This document shows, piece after piece, positions 1 to 10,469 of a stretch of DNA of 64,000 nucleotides. The notes beneath the pieces were generated by a model that worked only from the letters and a program-made list of their open reading frames with translations, made no database searches and was not told the origin of the DNA. Made by a program: the position numbers and the translations under genes. The first letter of the stretch is position 1, and every line of letters starts with the position of its first letter. The DNA is taken from contig NW_005178511.1 of the NCBI RefSeq assembly GCF_000350225.1, positions 330,442-394,441 of the forward strand, written 5' to 3'. This DNA is from Chondrus crispus. Taxonomy: Eukaryota > Rhodophyta > Florideophyceae > Gigartinales > Gigartinaceae.

Positions 1-53
1 CGCAACTTGCGCAAACCCCGAGTTCTCAGTAGGCTCGATCTTAGCTCTTACGG

Positions 54-117
54 CTACAGGATCCTCCTTCACCTCTACCATATGGTAGAGGTGAAGGAAG
101 ATCCTGTAGTGGCCACT
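54..117. repeat. Hairpin with abutting short palindrome
   Basis: Two 28-base arms meet at position 81/82 with one mismatch and no loop (centre CCATATGG). The last two bases of the right arm are shared with a second, 10-bp perfect palindrome, AGTGGCCACT (108-117). The long-hairpin-plus-short-palindrome layout recurs several times in the window, each time with different sequence. Confidence 0.85.
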
Positions 118-1183
118 CTCAACACGGTATCCAAGGCGGGTAGCAATCTTATAATTCGTTAGGCATGTGCGAGGGCAGCGAGCGGGACGTCATGGCGAGG
201 CACGAGGGAGAAAGGTAAAGGGTGGAAGAGCGACGGACCAGGGGGAATAGTGTCAGGGGCGATGCATTGGCATGTTGGATTAAATGTTTGAAGGTCATGG
301 CAAGACCGGAGGCGAGATTTCAAGGTCACAGTACTGATAGAAAACATTGCATAAAGACGAGACGAACCATACGATACGGCCGGTCATAAGGCCAAAAGCC
401 TCCCCAGTGTCCGTGGGGGAGGTTTCGACGACCAGGTACAAAATATCGCCAATTCGTCTCTCGTCTTGTCGCGCTTCGTCTGATTGAACAACTGCGACAC
501 TGCCAGTTCCAGCGACGACGGATGCGTTTCCCCCCTTCCCCTGGAGAGACCGCGTATTGTGATGAATGCACACATCCGTCTCTACCGTAAAATTGGACAG
601 ATGAGAAGGCAGTCGCCGCCCTTCGTCAATGGCGTATATTTGCTGCTTGTGTGAGATCTTTGTGATCTTTTTGGAATGCTAGACGATCCTCTCTGTGGCG
701 GCGGCAAGGCGTCGAGAACGGACAAGGTTTGCGGGCGAGTGAAGGGAAATAATGAGGGGAAGGGGGTGTTGGCGGAAAAGCTGGTAAAACTGATACGTGG
801 GGTAGACATGCTGTGAAAGAGAGGCGAGGAACTGCAGCAAGCTGAGAAGCAAGACGTGTACGTGCGGGAGAGGGCTGAGAGGGGGGTGGGGCACGGAGAG
901 AGCAGTGAAGGAGGGCCAAGTCGTGAAAGAGTGTGAGGGAGGAGTGAGAGGGTGCGAGGTGGTAAGGAAAGAGGACGGATGGAAGTGGAGAAGGGAGAGG
1001 AGTGGAGGAGGGGGCAGGGGGAAACAAGTGTGCGGCATGGGAAGGGGAGAGGTGAAAACGTAGGGAACCAGTGGGTGTGGATCGGGAGAAGGGAAATTAC
1101 CTGAGAGCAAGAGAACGGGGATCGGATGGACCGGACAGAAGGGGCTCCGATCTCGGGAGTAGAATTGGAATTTTTTTCGACGG
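118..1183. other. Purine-rich spacer without a recognisable gene
   Basis: The + strand is G/A-rich, especially at 800-1040 where GGAGAGGG-like tracts dominate. Open frames on the minus strand read as low-complexity Ser/Pro/Leu protein and look like composition artefacts. I see no RNA gene or transposon end here that I can support. Confidence 0.6.
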
Positions 1184-1288
1184 CACCCCCGTCGAATTTG
1201 CCTGCATCCCCGTCGAATATGCCTGTACCCCCATCGCATTTGCCTGTACCCCCATCGAATTTGCCTGCACCCCCATCTAATTTGCCTG
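1184..1288. repeat. 21-bp minisatellite, five units
   Basis: Five consecutive 21-bp units of the type CACCCCCGTCGAATTTGCCTG, differing at a few positions. In one frame they encode a seven-residue repeat (PIEFACT type). The array lies about 100 bp upstream of the Harbinger transposase frame, so it could be subterminal sequence of that element, but no terminal inverted repeat could be assigned. Confidence 0.85.
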
Positions 1289-1385
1289 CTCTCCCGACGT
1301 CCCCACCTTCTAAGGATCATGGCACAACGGCAAGAGCCAAATGTGGCACTCTTTCGTGTCGCTTATAAATCCCAACTGATTTTTC

Positions 1386-2735
1386 ATGATGGCACTTCGT
1401 GCGCCAAGCCGTTCGCGTCGAGTGTCGCGAAGAAGTGCGCACAACCGTAAGACCAAAAACGCTGTACTTTCAGCTGCTGCAGTTATCATAGCTATCATAT
1501 CTCTGCATGACACTATCAAATGTTATCCGCGTCGGGGAAGGAGACTTCTCAAACCAAAAGATTTGCGTCGGGGATGGAGTTTTAACAAAAGTAACCGAAT
1601 GTTTAATGACTTCGAATTTTCGAAGGCGTACCGGGTGGACCGCCAAAATTTCGAGCGACTTTTGTTTCTTGTTCACCAGCGGTTGCAGCAGAATCACAGT
1701 ATGGCACGAAGAGCCGGTCGAGAGCCTGTTTCGCCTTGTGCAAGTCTTGGCATTTTGTTAGGTATGATGGCAGGAGATTCTGTCTACAGTTGCATGTCAG
1801 CGTTTGAAGTTGGGCGCAGTACGGTATATCAAATTTTTAAAGAGACACGAAAAGCTCTGAACAAAGAGCTTGGGCTTCCCGGTCTACCGGATTCTTACGA
1901 CGGACTGAAGAAAATGGCAGACGACTTTCAGACATCAAGGTATCCATGGAATCCATTGCCGGGATGCGTCGGTGCCCTAGACGGCATTGCCATCAAGATT
2001 CGTAAGCCATCTCGTGACGAACATCCTGCTACCTTTTACTGCCGCAAGGGCTACTACGCGATTCCGGTTCAAGCGGCGGTGGATTCTAGCTACCGATTCT
2101 TGTGCTTTCCTGCAGTTTGTTGTGGTTCAACCCACGTCTCCCTAGCCCATGCTGTATCGTCGTTGGGACGATACTTAGAAACCGGCACGCTGCGGGCGGA
2201 ATTTTGGATGGCGGGGGACGAGGCATATGCGTGTAGTATATCTCTTATCACACCTATTGCGACTTCGCAAGCGACGGACGTTGAAGACGCATTTAATTTC
2301 TTCCACTCGTCCCACAGGATGCACGTAGAATTCTACTTGTTCACTAGCATACCGAAAGACCGTTAACAGTCTTTCGGTATGCTAGTGAACAAGTTCAAAA
2401 TTTTGAAGCGCCTGGAGTACAGCGTCAACGATTCTGCAGAGATTATCGGGCTGGCCATGAAGCTTCATAACTTTTGTCTTGAGAACAAGGATGGCGCGCG
2501 TCTGGCAGTGCCTCGCACTGTGGGGGAGCTGCGCGAGGAGAGAAGAGTCAGGGAGTCAGGTCACAGGTGGTACGAGGTCAGCAAACAATATCATAAACAG
2601 ATTGTAAACCGCAGGGGATCTAGACAAGTGATGAAGAGAAGGGAGCTTGTTGAAATAATTGCACGTGGAAGTTATCGGCGTCCAACAGCACGCCCTATGC
2701 ATGTTCCGCAAGCTCTACTTCAAGTTTTGCAGTAA
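1386..2735 (+). pseudogene. PIF/Harbinger (HARBI1-like) DDE transposase, interrupted
   Basis: DDE nuclease of the HARBI1 type, which cuts and pastes the element. The first frame (1386-2366) has the N-terminal helical region, then GALDGIAIKI with the first Asp, YYAIPVQAAVDSSYRFL, the second Asp in AGDEAYACS, and the DAFNFFHSSHRMHVE stretch whose final Glu is the expected third acidic residue. The usual continuation, QSFGMLVNKF, is present, but 36 extra bases carrying a TAA lie between the two parts, so the protein is split (second part 2379-2735, ending MHVPQALLQVLQ). The 36 bases are inverted copies of flanking sequence (see the hairpin entry). Without them the family pattern is otherwise complete, so the break looks young. 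No SANT/Myb-like partner ORF was found next to it. Confidence 0.85.
2325..2394. repeat. Double palindrome inside the Harbinger transposase
   Basis: A 12-bp perfect palindrome GTAGAATTCTAC (2325-2336) directly abuts a hairpin of two perfect 26-bp arms (2335-2360 and 2369-2394) with an 8-base loop (2361-2368). The right arm is genuine transposase coding sequence; the left arm is its inverted copy and is foreign to the gene. The first six bases of the short palindrome are also genuine coding sequence. The inserted material is therefore an inverted copy of each flank, joined back to back. Confidence 0.9.
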
Positions 2736-2880
2736 TAAAAATCTAGAGGGCGTTGAGACCATAAAAGAGATGGGCGGATGGGCGGAGCGAAAGCCAAAAG
2801 AAAACCCCTGTGTCTTTTCCGTTCCTCTCATACTTGCACCCTTCTACATACAACCACGTCTCCACGCCGCCGCCGCCAGC

Positions 2881-3208
2881 ATGTCTGATGACCAAGTCAG
2901 AGCAATGGTCACAAAGGAAAATTTCGAGTTGTACAAAAAGCGGGCAAAAGGAAATGTCGAGAAAAATCTGAAAGTTAACTTTGCTGTGAGTAAGATTGCC
3001 AAGGAAAAGGAGATAAAGATTGACGCAGAAGAAGTGGAAAACCAGATTGCTCTGTGCTCTGGTTCGCGCCGAATTGAGGGGTCAAGAGATGGAGGAGGAG
3101 AAGATTCGCGATCAAGTTGAGGCGCAATTAGAACGGGACCGCGTGCTGAAGTACATCACGGAGACGGCCACAGTGACCCTGGTGAAAAAGGAAGAGAAAA
3201 GTGAATAA
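2881..3208 (+). pseudogene. Trigger-factor-like chaperone, C-terminal fragment
   Basis: The translation resembles the C-terminal helical domain of bacterial/plastid trigger factor: a helix with FELYKKRAKGNVEKNLK, then VSKIAKEKEIKIDAEEVENQ, then RAELRGQEMEEEKIRDQVEA and LERDRVL. No N-terminal ribosome-binding or PPIase domain lies upstream, so this is only a fragment. The frame changes at 3049-3062, where GCTCTGT is followed by GCTCTGG, a 7-bp tandem duplication. It may be a retrocopy or a relic left by transposon activity; an ATG in reasonable context sits at 2881 but a functional short gene seems unlikely. Confidence 0.7.
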
Positions 3209-3339
3209 GAGAACTGGACAAAGGCCTTACGGAAGAGTTGCGTGAGCTCGAAGGTCTAAACGTTGCTTTTATACACGAAAACAGGAGCAAACGCTTGTCG
3301 CAGATATTGTAGACACGGCCTAGTTAGTAAGTTGGAATG

Positions 3340-3807
3340 TTAGTGTGTCAACGAAGGGTCCTGTTTGATGGAATCTAAATACGCCTCAAGATGCTGCTGG
3401 TCCTGGACTTGGCTGCGATTTAGACTGTTCGGGGTGCTCCCCATGCTTTTGGTCCAGTGTTTTCGATAGCATTGGCTTAAATCATCTTCGACGAAGGCAC
3501 AAAAGTTGCATTGTCCTGGAGCCTCACCCGTTGCTCCTCGAATCGCTCCCGTAAATCCATGCATGCTGGCGCAGCGCCACACGGCCTCGTCCACGAGCTC
3601 GTACACGCGCGCCTCAGACAGACGGCCGACCGACACGGCGTGCGCATTGTACGGGCGCGGCTTTCGGCGCGGCCTCCTTACGCAAAAAGAAGGACAAGGG
3701 GGCGTGACGCGCGCGGCACGGCGTGCCGGGCGGAGACGCCGGCTTGCGGCGCGCGGCGAGGCGCGCGGAGAGCCCGTCATCGTTGTCAGCGTCGCCCGGG
3801 GTGGCAC
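3340..3807 (-). CDS. Hypothetical protein, 155 aa
   Basis: Unrecognised. The first 55 residues are Arg/Pro/Ala-rich and overlap the start of the GC-rich repeat region. The rest has balanced composition with a segment RLSEARVYELVDEAVW, several cysteines (GQCNFCAFVEDDLSQC) and a polar C-terminus. It could be a short orphan gene, an exon of a longer gene, or the end of a transposon ORF. No family can be named. Confidence 0.35.
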   Translation of the reverse strand: MPPRATLTTMTGSPRASPRAASRRLRPARRAARVTPPCPSFCVRRPRRKPRPYNAHAVSVGRLSEARVYELVDEAVWRCASMHGFTGAIRGATGEAPGQCNFCAFVEDDLSQCYRKHWTKSMGSTPNSLNRSQVQDQQHLEAYLDSIKQDPSLTH

Positions 3808-3829
3808 GCGGCGAGACGAGCTTGCAGCC

Positions 3830-4245
3830 CGTCGTCGTCGGGAGGCGGCGGTGGCGGCGGCGGTAGAGGGCTGGCTGCGGGGGTAGCGGCGGCGAGAGCG
3901 GCAGCGGTAGCAGGCGATAGCGGTGGCGGTAGCAGGCGGCGGCGGTATCGGGCTGCGGGGGTAGCGGCGATTGTGAACGACGGCGGCGGCGGGAAACGGT
4001 GGCGGCGGCGATCAACGGCGGCGACGGTGGGGAACGGCGGCAGCGGCGGTGGAGAACGGCGGCGGCGACGGTATCGGGCTGTCGGGGTAGCGGCGATTGT
4101 GAACGACGGCGGCGGCGGCGAATGGCGGCGGCGGCGATCAACTGCGGCGGCGGTGGGGAACGGCGGCGGCGGCGGCGATCAACGGCGGCAACGGTGCAGA
4201 ACGGCGGCTGCGACGGTGGAGAACTGCGGCGGCGACGGTGAGAGC
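3830..4245. repeat. CGG-rich tandem repeat tract
   Basis: About 415 bp built of GGCGGCGGC triplet runs mixed with a longer unit of roughly 125-130 bp that starts near GGTATCGGGCTG (first near 3942, again near 4070) and includes GTAGCGGCGATTGTGAACGA. All six frames are open over much of it, giving long Gly/Arg/Ala or Pro/Arg ORFs that are composition artefacts. Confidence 0.8.
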
Positions 4246-5044
4246 CTTTCACTTCACAAGCAAGCTGCTTGACGGCGGCTTCCGTGAAGGCGGTGAATTA
4301 GGAGGCGAGATCGCCTGCTTCTGCGACTGACCCGGGCTCGCCTTGGACCGACGATCATCTCTTTTTCGGAAAGGTAGGGCCGTTGTCCACGGAGGAGGTG
4401 GAACTGAAGGCGTTTAAGCTTGCGCAACCCCCGGATTCGGAGCGGGTAGCGTCTGGGAAAACCGACTCGCGTTGCATGTCTCAGGAAACATGGGGGGCGC
4501 AGTGAGAAAGTCAGTCATGGTTTTCATCCCAACCACACCGCAACAGCGACGGCGACGCGGACGCCAACGCCAATAAATTAGGTTATGCCCTGCGTCGACC
4601 ATGTTGGTGATGGGGACGCGATCACCTGCCACGCAGCAATCGTGTCCTTATGACAGCAATGGAGATCCCTGTCAGATTCATTGCAGCTGTCCGTCAGGCT
4701 CTGTCAGCTGGTCAGCTGGACGGCGCCAGGAGCATTGGGTATTTGTTAAAAATTTTAAAGTATTCCTGGCAAAACCGGGCAAGGCAAGCAAAAACCAGCC
4801 TGTTAAGACACACCCTGAGTCACTGTAAGGCTTACAAGGTGGCCACGTGTGGGTTGGAATCTGAGCTGGTGAGGCGTAACGGATTCTTTTTTTTGAGCTC
4901 AGTTCCTGCAACGGATACTCATTCCCCACTAGCAAACGACAGAGTCGTTTACGATCTCTCCATAGCCATTATTGAGCATTCCCAATCCTTCGCAGACCGT
5001 TGTAGCACAACGATAATTAAACGATGCACAACAAGAAGCTTCAA
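4246..5044. other. Spacer, no gene recognised
   Basis: About 800 bp between the CGG tract and the pogo-like element. Open frames of 70-134 codons exist but have no family features. GC content falls steadily from left to right. Confidence 0.5.
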
Positions 5045-5203
5045 TACTCTATAAACGTTGCAATGGGACACCTTCTGAAGCCCTGAAGTGCACCAACTGT
5101 TTATCATTTATTGAATTAAACATCCTGTGATGGTGTTACAACTCTCTGTTGGTCATTATGTTGGTCATTCTGTTGCTTACGTCTTTCACATCCCTCTCTC
5201 GCT

Positions 5204-7216
5204 ATGGCTCCGAAACGCCAACAAACCCCTTTGAAAACGAAGAAAGAAGCCCTTGACTTGCTTGGAGCAAAGAGTGATGGATCATTTGGACCCGCAAAGG
5301 TCAACGACAGTACCAAACGTCCCTGGTCCCATGCGGATATCGCGGAGAAGTATCACGTATCGAGGCTAACTGTGTTTGCTTGGCGCGAACGAGCAAACAA
5401 TATTATGGGTGTAGACGTCAGCACGCGACGTATCGCTAAAATGACGCGCTTAAAGCAAGGATTCTTCCCAAAATTGGAACTTGCCCTTCACAAATACATG
5501 CATGATCGAATGGTCTATATGCGGGGGGAGTCATTGTTCAGGGAGGATGTCGTTCAGCGCGCTGCGATGGAAATCAGAGACAAGATGGTGGAGAAACTCA
5601 ATGAGCAGCTCTCGTCAGTTGAAGAATCAGAATCAATGGACAAGGCCCAACTCGAAGCTGAGGTTAAAGGCCTTACAGGTTTCAAAGCAAGCTCACAGTG
5701 GGTAACGAATTTCGTGTTTAGGAATGCTTTTATTAGCAAGCGTGGTGCGGGACAAAGTGGGCTGTTCGATGCGGCAACCGTGCAACAAGCCCCGGTTGAG
5801 ACACAGAAACAGTTGGCTATTTACTCCATCTATGATATCTGTAACACAGATGAGGTTGCAGTTCTATTTAGATCGTTTCCGAGTCGGGCGATCCGCCCCA
5901 CTGCCCTACCAGCGACATACGTACGCGTCAAAGATAGGCTAACGGCTGTCCTGACTGTATTTGCGGATGGGAGCAAGGCCCCTCTAACAAATATTGGGAA
6001 ATCTCATAGACCGCGAAGCTTTCCTCGTCATTTTGATCCTCTGCGTGACCTGGGAGTTTTTTACACATCCCAATCGAATGCATGGAATACGCAGGTGATA
6101 TGGAATCGCATCGTGAAACGTTTCAATACAATGGCACGTTTACAGGGTCGTTCTATAACGAGCATTGTTGACAACTGCTCAGCTCATGCTATAGATTGTG
6201 AGCCTCATGACAACTACAATTCCATTTTTCTACCACCAAATATGACCTCTTGTTTACAACCTGTGGACGCAGCTAATGGTCGTTCATTCAAATGTGCGTT
6301 CCGGCGCCTTTTTGTCAGCCACATTTTGACATTTGTTGATGAACAAATGAGACAACCTATGGAACAGCGAAAGCCTTTTAAAATCAACCAGGCAGGTACC
6401 CTTTATGACGCTGTCTCTATGATGGCCAAAGCGTGCAACATGGTACTGAAGACGGTCGTGCTGAATGGATGGCTTCCTACGGGTGTTTTAGCACCTTTTC
6501 AAAGGCAGCAGGTGATTGAGTTACGTGACGGTTGTAAGGGTGTGGCGGAACAGGCTTTCAGGCCGCAACGTGGTTCATCCCTGAGTGTAGAGAAAGCCAT
6601 TTGCGCTCAACGTGCTGCTGCTGCGCGAAGCGCAGGAGAACAATGGCTAAAGGATACCGGAAATGCTGGAATACCCACTGACGTGGAGGCAGCAATGGAA
6701 GTAACAGGATGGGATGATGCTAATATTGAGATGCTACGGGAGGATGTAAGGAATCTCGCTGATTTAATTGTAATGGATGAGGTTGATGACGCTGCTTTGG
6801 ATGCATTTTTTGATGACGAAGCAGGTGTAGATATTTGCCAACCCGTCACAGCCGCAAACGCGCTTGCTGTGGCTGTGAATAGCGCAATCGAGGTGGGGAA
6901 TGTTGAAACGGAAGGGAGTGTCCCTCGAGACAGCGACTTCGAAGAGGAGAATAGCGAACGGGTGGCAAAACCCTCATTGTTGCGCTACCAGAAAGCGGTG
7001 GAGGCGCTTCGAGAGGATCTAGCGTTACTCGTGGCGAATGAACATGAGCTCCTTGAAAAATCTCGCGGTGCCGATCTCCTGGCCATTCTCGACGTGGAGA
7101 TTGACCACGTAGGTGTCCACCGCCGGCGTACCTCACGCCAACGGAAGATCAGTGAGTTTATGTCTTTGACATCGGGCCAAGTTGGAACGGAACCGATTGA
7201 TTCGGCGGATGTATGA
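5204..7216 (+). CDS. pogo/Tigger-like transposase, 670 aa, uninterrupted
   Basis: N-terminal helix-turn-helix (WSHADIAEKYHVSRLTVFAW, about residues 43-62) followed by a long basic/helical linker like the CENP-B type DNA-binding region. The DDE_1-type catalytic core follows: first acidic residue in ICNTDEVAVLF (about 223-233), then RLTAVLTVFADGSKAPL, second Asp in SIVDNCSAHA, and third Asp in PPNMTSCLQPVDAANG. A long acidic C-terminal tail follows, as in many Tigger/jerky-type proteins. The start at 5204 is the first ATG after the putative left end. The reading frame has no interruption over 2 kb, unlike every other transposase here, so this copy could encode an active protein. Confidence 0.9.
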   Translation: MAPKRQQTPLKTKKEALDLLGAKSDGSFGPAKVNDSTKRPWSHADIAEKYHVSRLTVFAWRERANNIMGVDVSTRRIAKMTRLKQGFFPKLELALHKYMHDRMVYMRGESLFREDVVQRAAMEIRDKMVEKLNEQLSSVEESESMDKAQLEAEVKGLTGFKASSQWVTNFVFRNAFISKRGAGQSGLFDAATVQQAPVETQKQLAIYSIYDICNTDEVAVLFRSFPSRAIRPTALPATYVRVKDRLTAVLTVFADGSKAPLTNIGKSHRPRSFPRHFDPLRDLGVFYTSQSNAWNTQVIWNRIVKRFNTMARLQGRSITSIVDNCSAHAIDCEPHDNYNSIFLPPNMTSCLQPVDAANGRSFKCAFRRLFVSHILTFVDEQMRQPMEQRKPFKINQAGTLYDAVSMMAKACNMVLKTVVLNGWLPTGVLAPFQRQQVIELRDGCKGVAEQAFRPQRGSSLSVEKAICAQRAAAARSAGEQWLKDTGNAGIPTDVEAAMEVTGWDDANIEMLREDVRNLADLIVMDEVDDAALDAFFDDEAGVDICQPVTAANALAVAVNSAIEVGNVETEGSVPRDSDFEEENSERVAKPSLLRYQKAVEALREDLALLVANEHELLEKSRGADLLAILDVEIDHVGVHRRRTSRQRKISEFMSLTSGQVGTEPIDSADV

Positions 7217-7246
7217 GAAACACCCTAAAAATAAATAAAGAAGTAA

Positions 7247-7441
7247 GTCATGTACAGTGACAAGGCCAATTTAGCGGTCACTGTACCGGAAAAGTCACTG
7301 TAGAGCTCCATGTCACTATACAAAATCAAATCGCCCATTGCGCTTCAGAAATGGACATGTAGCGGGAGCATAGCAGCCAAGTAGTCACTGTAACGACGAA
7401 GTCACTATAGCGGGGTGTCACCATATCGAGAGTTTACTCTG
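7247..7441. repeat. Subterminal GTCACTGTA-type repeats of the pogo-like element
   Basis: Between the transposase stop and the right end there are at least six copies of GTCACTRTA or its complement (TACAGTGAC near 7252, then GTCACTGTA, GTCACTGTA, GTCACTATA, GTCACTGTA, GTCACTATA), ending in GTGTCACCATATCGAGAG. Clustered short repeats at transposon ends are usually transposase binding sites; that role is inferred. Confidence 0.75.
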
Positions 7442-7494
7442 TATAGGGACCAATATGACAAACACCTAAGCACGCGGTGCAGGACGAAACCGTC

Positions 7495-7767
7495 TGTGGG
7501 ATATTTTTAGGGAAAATTGCATTTTTACTGTAGAGGGAGATTTTATACTGTAGTCCGATATTTTATTTGAATTTTAGAGAAGCCCACGCGTACGGCCCGG
7601 CGGAATCCGGCCCAGACGCGTGGACGCTTCTGGAAGGAATTTCGTAGAAATAAAAGAGAGAGGGTGACAGGCGCTGCGGGGAAAAAAGGGGGAAGACCAC
7701 ACTCGGCCGACCCTCACCACGGAACGGCACACTCCCCAAAACCGCCTCCCCCATTTCACTGACAACA
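7495..7767 (+). repeat. 5' LTR of gypsy element 1
   Basis: Begins TGTGGGATATTTTTAGGG and ends ACAACA. A-rich and T-rich stretches lie in the first third. The gag start codon appears to overlap the LTR boundary (ACATGG at 7765-7770). Confidence 0.92.
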
Positions 7768-9059
7768 TGGTACTCTTGTGGAGGGCCGACGCAGACACAA
7801 GTGCGGGCCCTAACCCTGTTACCTACGATGGGTCGAACCGGTCAGATGTTTCCAAGTTTCTGTTCGTATACGAGAACATCATTATGCGCGGCAAGCCTGA
7901 CGAGGAGTAGGCAGGAGCTATCCTGTGCCACCTCGAGGGTGCCGCGTTCGACTATTACTATGACACGTATAGTCATAATGGGAGTCTGACCGAGGCCGCC
8001 AGTAACTGGGACGGTGTGAAGAGCGCCCTGTCTGACCGTTTTACGGAGGCACCGAGGCCAGAAAAAAACATCCAGAAGGCTATGAGTTGCCGACTGGATG
8101 GTAGGAACTTGCTTACTTCGATGGATGAAATGGACAAGATCTACAGGAGGGCTGGTTTCAACGACGAGGCAAAGTACGGCTTGCTTCGCAATGCCGTAAT
8201 GGCACATTTGGATGTTGCTCAGTTCGCGATCTATCGTTCTCCGACGACGTACGAAGAACTGATGAAGACCGTGAAGGACTTTGCTGCAGGCCGTGACGCC
8301 TTCAAGGCGGCGAAAACTGCTGCGCAGTCCGTTGAACCTGTGACGCCCAAGCGCGTATTCATGCGTTCTGATGTGGATCCTCGACAGGACAAGCTGGAGA
8401 ACAAGGTAGAAGCCATCACTAACCAGCTGGCGGAACTGTCACTGATGATGAAGAAACGACAGACGCCAGGGGACAGTGATACGAGTTGGACATGTTACTA
8501 TTGCAAGGAACCAGGGCATTCAGCGACTCGTTGTCGTTCCAACCCACACCGTGATACTCGTTGCCCAACGTGTGGGAAGGTTGGACACACGACGGAGACT
8601 TGCTGGTCCCGCTTTGCTAGAAAGAATGTGGCTCATGCACGTCCTCAAAATAACGCTGGCGCAGGAAGCGCTTATGGCCCCAAAGCAGGCGGTTCTGCCA
8701 ACGACGCCGGTGACAAGGCCACCAGAGACTCGAAGCAGGTCACGGTCATAACTGAGACCACCAAGGGAGAATTGGTGGCAGCTACGAAACGCAACGCCGA
8801 AGGAGGGGCCTTGCCGAAGCAGTCGAAGAACCGTGAAGAAGTTTCGATCCCGAGGCTGCCGAATCCCACTCCGGTAGCTTCTAGGGAAACTCTCCTCTGG
8901 AACGAGCCGCTGAGAGTGCCGCCTGCACGCCAAAAGAAGAAGAATGTTTCAAAGAAGGCGGCACTCCAGGAGCACGTCGGCAAGTACAACGTCGTGTCAG
9001 AGTTGGCGAATGCGCCATCTGGTCTAACATTTGGACAACTCGTCCGTGGAGATGCTTAA
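7768..9059 (+). pseudogene. gag of gypsy element 1
   Basis: Capsid/nucleocapsid polyprotein. The C-terminal part has two CCHC zinc knuckles, CYYCKEPGHSATRC and CPTCGKVGHTTETC, typical of retroelement nucleocapsids that bind the genomic RNA. The preceding helical region (YEELMKTVKDF, KLENKVEAITNQLAEL) fits capsid plus spacer. Fossil copy; not intact at the N-terminal side. Confidence 0.85.
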
Positions 9060-9074
9060 GGAGCAAGGAAGGAG

Positions 9075-10469
9075 ATGAAGCGCCTTCTATCCAGGAGATT
9101 GGGGCGTTCTCGCCGGTTTGCGGGCCACACGGACGTCTTCCCGAGACGTCTTCGGGTGGTTACTGTTCAAGTTTATGGAACTGATGCTCAAGCACTACTG
9201 GATTCTGGTGCGGTGCCAAATATCACGTCGCCGCACCTCATAAAGAGACTTTCTCTGACGCCAGAGAGTACGAAGAAACACATCACTGTGGCAGATGGGA
9301 AGAGCTCCCCTTGTGTTGGATCACTGCGCCAGGTCCCCGTCTCGTTTGTGGGACTGGTGAGCATGATGGACTTCCTTGTCGTTACGGGAACACCGTACGA
9401 CGTCGTCGTGGGGATGCCGTCTTTAGAGGAGCTCCAAACGTGCATTGACTTGGGGCAACAGCATGTCCAAGTAACTGTGGGTGATGAGACGATTCGACTA
9501 AGTCTTGAGATGGATGAAGACCATAAGAAGCCGGGATCCGCTACCGACAGTGAGGACTTCACGTCAGACTCGGGGGCCGTGCCGGCTGACTCGACTGACA
9601 TGGATGAAGACTTCGTCCTTTCGCTGCGTGAAAGGGTGCTGTTTGAACCAGACCTTGCCTGGGCGGGAGCAGTCACTGAAGACGAAGATCCTCATGCTGG
9701 ACTTCCGGACCTAGCTGAGGAAGGTGCAGAGTACGAGCCGGCGGATGAGAAAGAGAAAAGAGATGAGAAGGAGGAACTTCTCATGTCTAAGCTGAGCCAT
9801 ATCAGCAGAGAGAACGCCGACCGCATAATGTGTTCTATCAAGAGTATGGAAATAGCTGCATGGTCTTTGGGAGACATCAGGCCGGCAGATGTCCCTGTGT
9901 CACATTCGTTTGAGTTAAATGACGACAGACCCATTTCGCACGCCGTTCGGAGGCTCCCTCCGAGACGCAACGCGGTAGTGCGTGAGGAGATCAAGAAGAT
10001 GCAGAAGGCAGGGATCATTACCCCCTCTGTAGCTCCTTGGTCGTTTCCGGTCGTCATCAGAACGAAGAAGGACGGGAAACCTCGCTTCTGTGTTGACCAC
10101 CGCGCGCTTAACCGCGTGATGAAGGCCGACAAGTGGCCGTTGCCTAAAATGGAAGAGATATTCGACGACCTTGAAGGAAGCAAAGTATTCACTACCCTGG
10201 ACTTGTTCTCGGGTTATTGGCAAGTGCGGATGGCTTCATGGTGCAAAGAACGGACGACGTTTGTCTGTCGGTATGGGACGTTTCAATTTGAAGTGATGCC
10301 ATTCGGGCTCATGAACGCTCCTTCAACATTTCAAAGGATGATGGATGGCGTATTCAAAGACCTGCCATTCGTCCGAGTATACCTTGATGACGTGGTCATC
10401 TTTTCGAAGTCCTTGGACGTCCATGTTGACCACTTGATTGAAGTGTTCGAGCTGATTGCTCGCAGTTGA
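9075..10469 (+). pseudogene. Protease and reverse transcriptase of gypsy element 1
   Basis: The aspartic protease shows as ALLDSGAVPNI. An acidic spacer follows, then the Ty3/gypsy reverse transcriptase: FCVDHRALNRVMKADKWPLP, TTLDLFSGYWQVRM, FEVMPFGLMNAPSTFQRMMD and the active-site VYLDDVVIFS. gag and pol are separate frames here, as is common in the family. Confidence 0.9.

Larger units (their letters stand above)
5047..7441 (+). mobile_element. pogo/Tigger-like DNA transposon
   Basis: The right end is clear: read inward from 7441 it begins CAGAGTAAACTCTCGATATG and is flanked by TA (7442-7443), as expected for the Tc1/mariner-pogo superfamily. The left end is weaker: after TA at 5045-5046 comes CTCTATAAACG, which resembles the right end only loosely. 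The transposase (5204-7216) fills the element. The uninterrupted ORF and repeat-rich right end suggest a recently active copy; the left boundary is tentative. Confidence 0.7.

Noticed and set aside
1184-1288. Short regularly spaced repeats as a CRISPR array
   Set aside because: The units are contiguous without spacers and the window is eukaryotic; it is a minisatellite.
679-1320. 213-codon minus-strand ORF with RQIRWGC repeats
   Set aside because: It is the shadow of the 21-bp minisatellite followed by low-complexity Pro/Ser/Leu sequence.
3511-4272. Long Arg/Gly/Ala ORFs on both strands at 3.5-4.27 kb
   Set aside because: They are products of CGG triplet and longer tandem repeats; all frames stay open.
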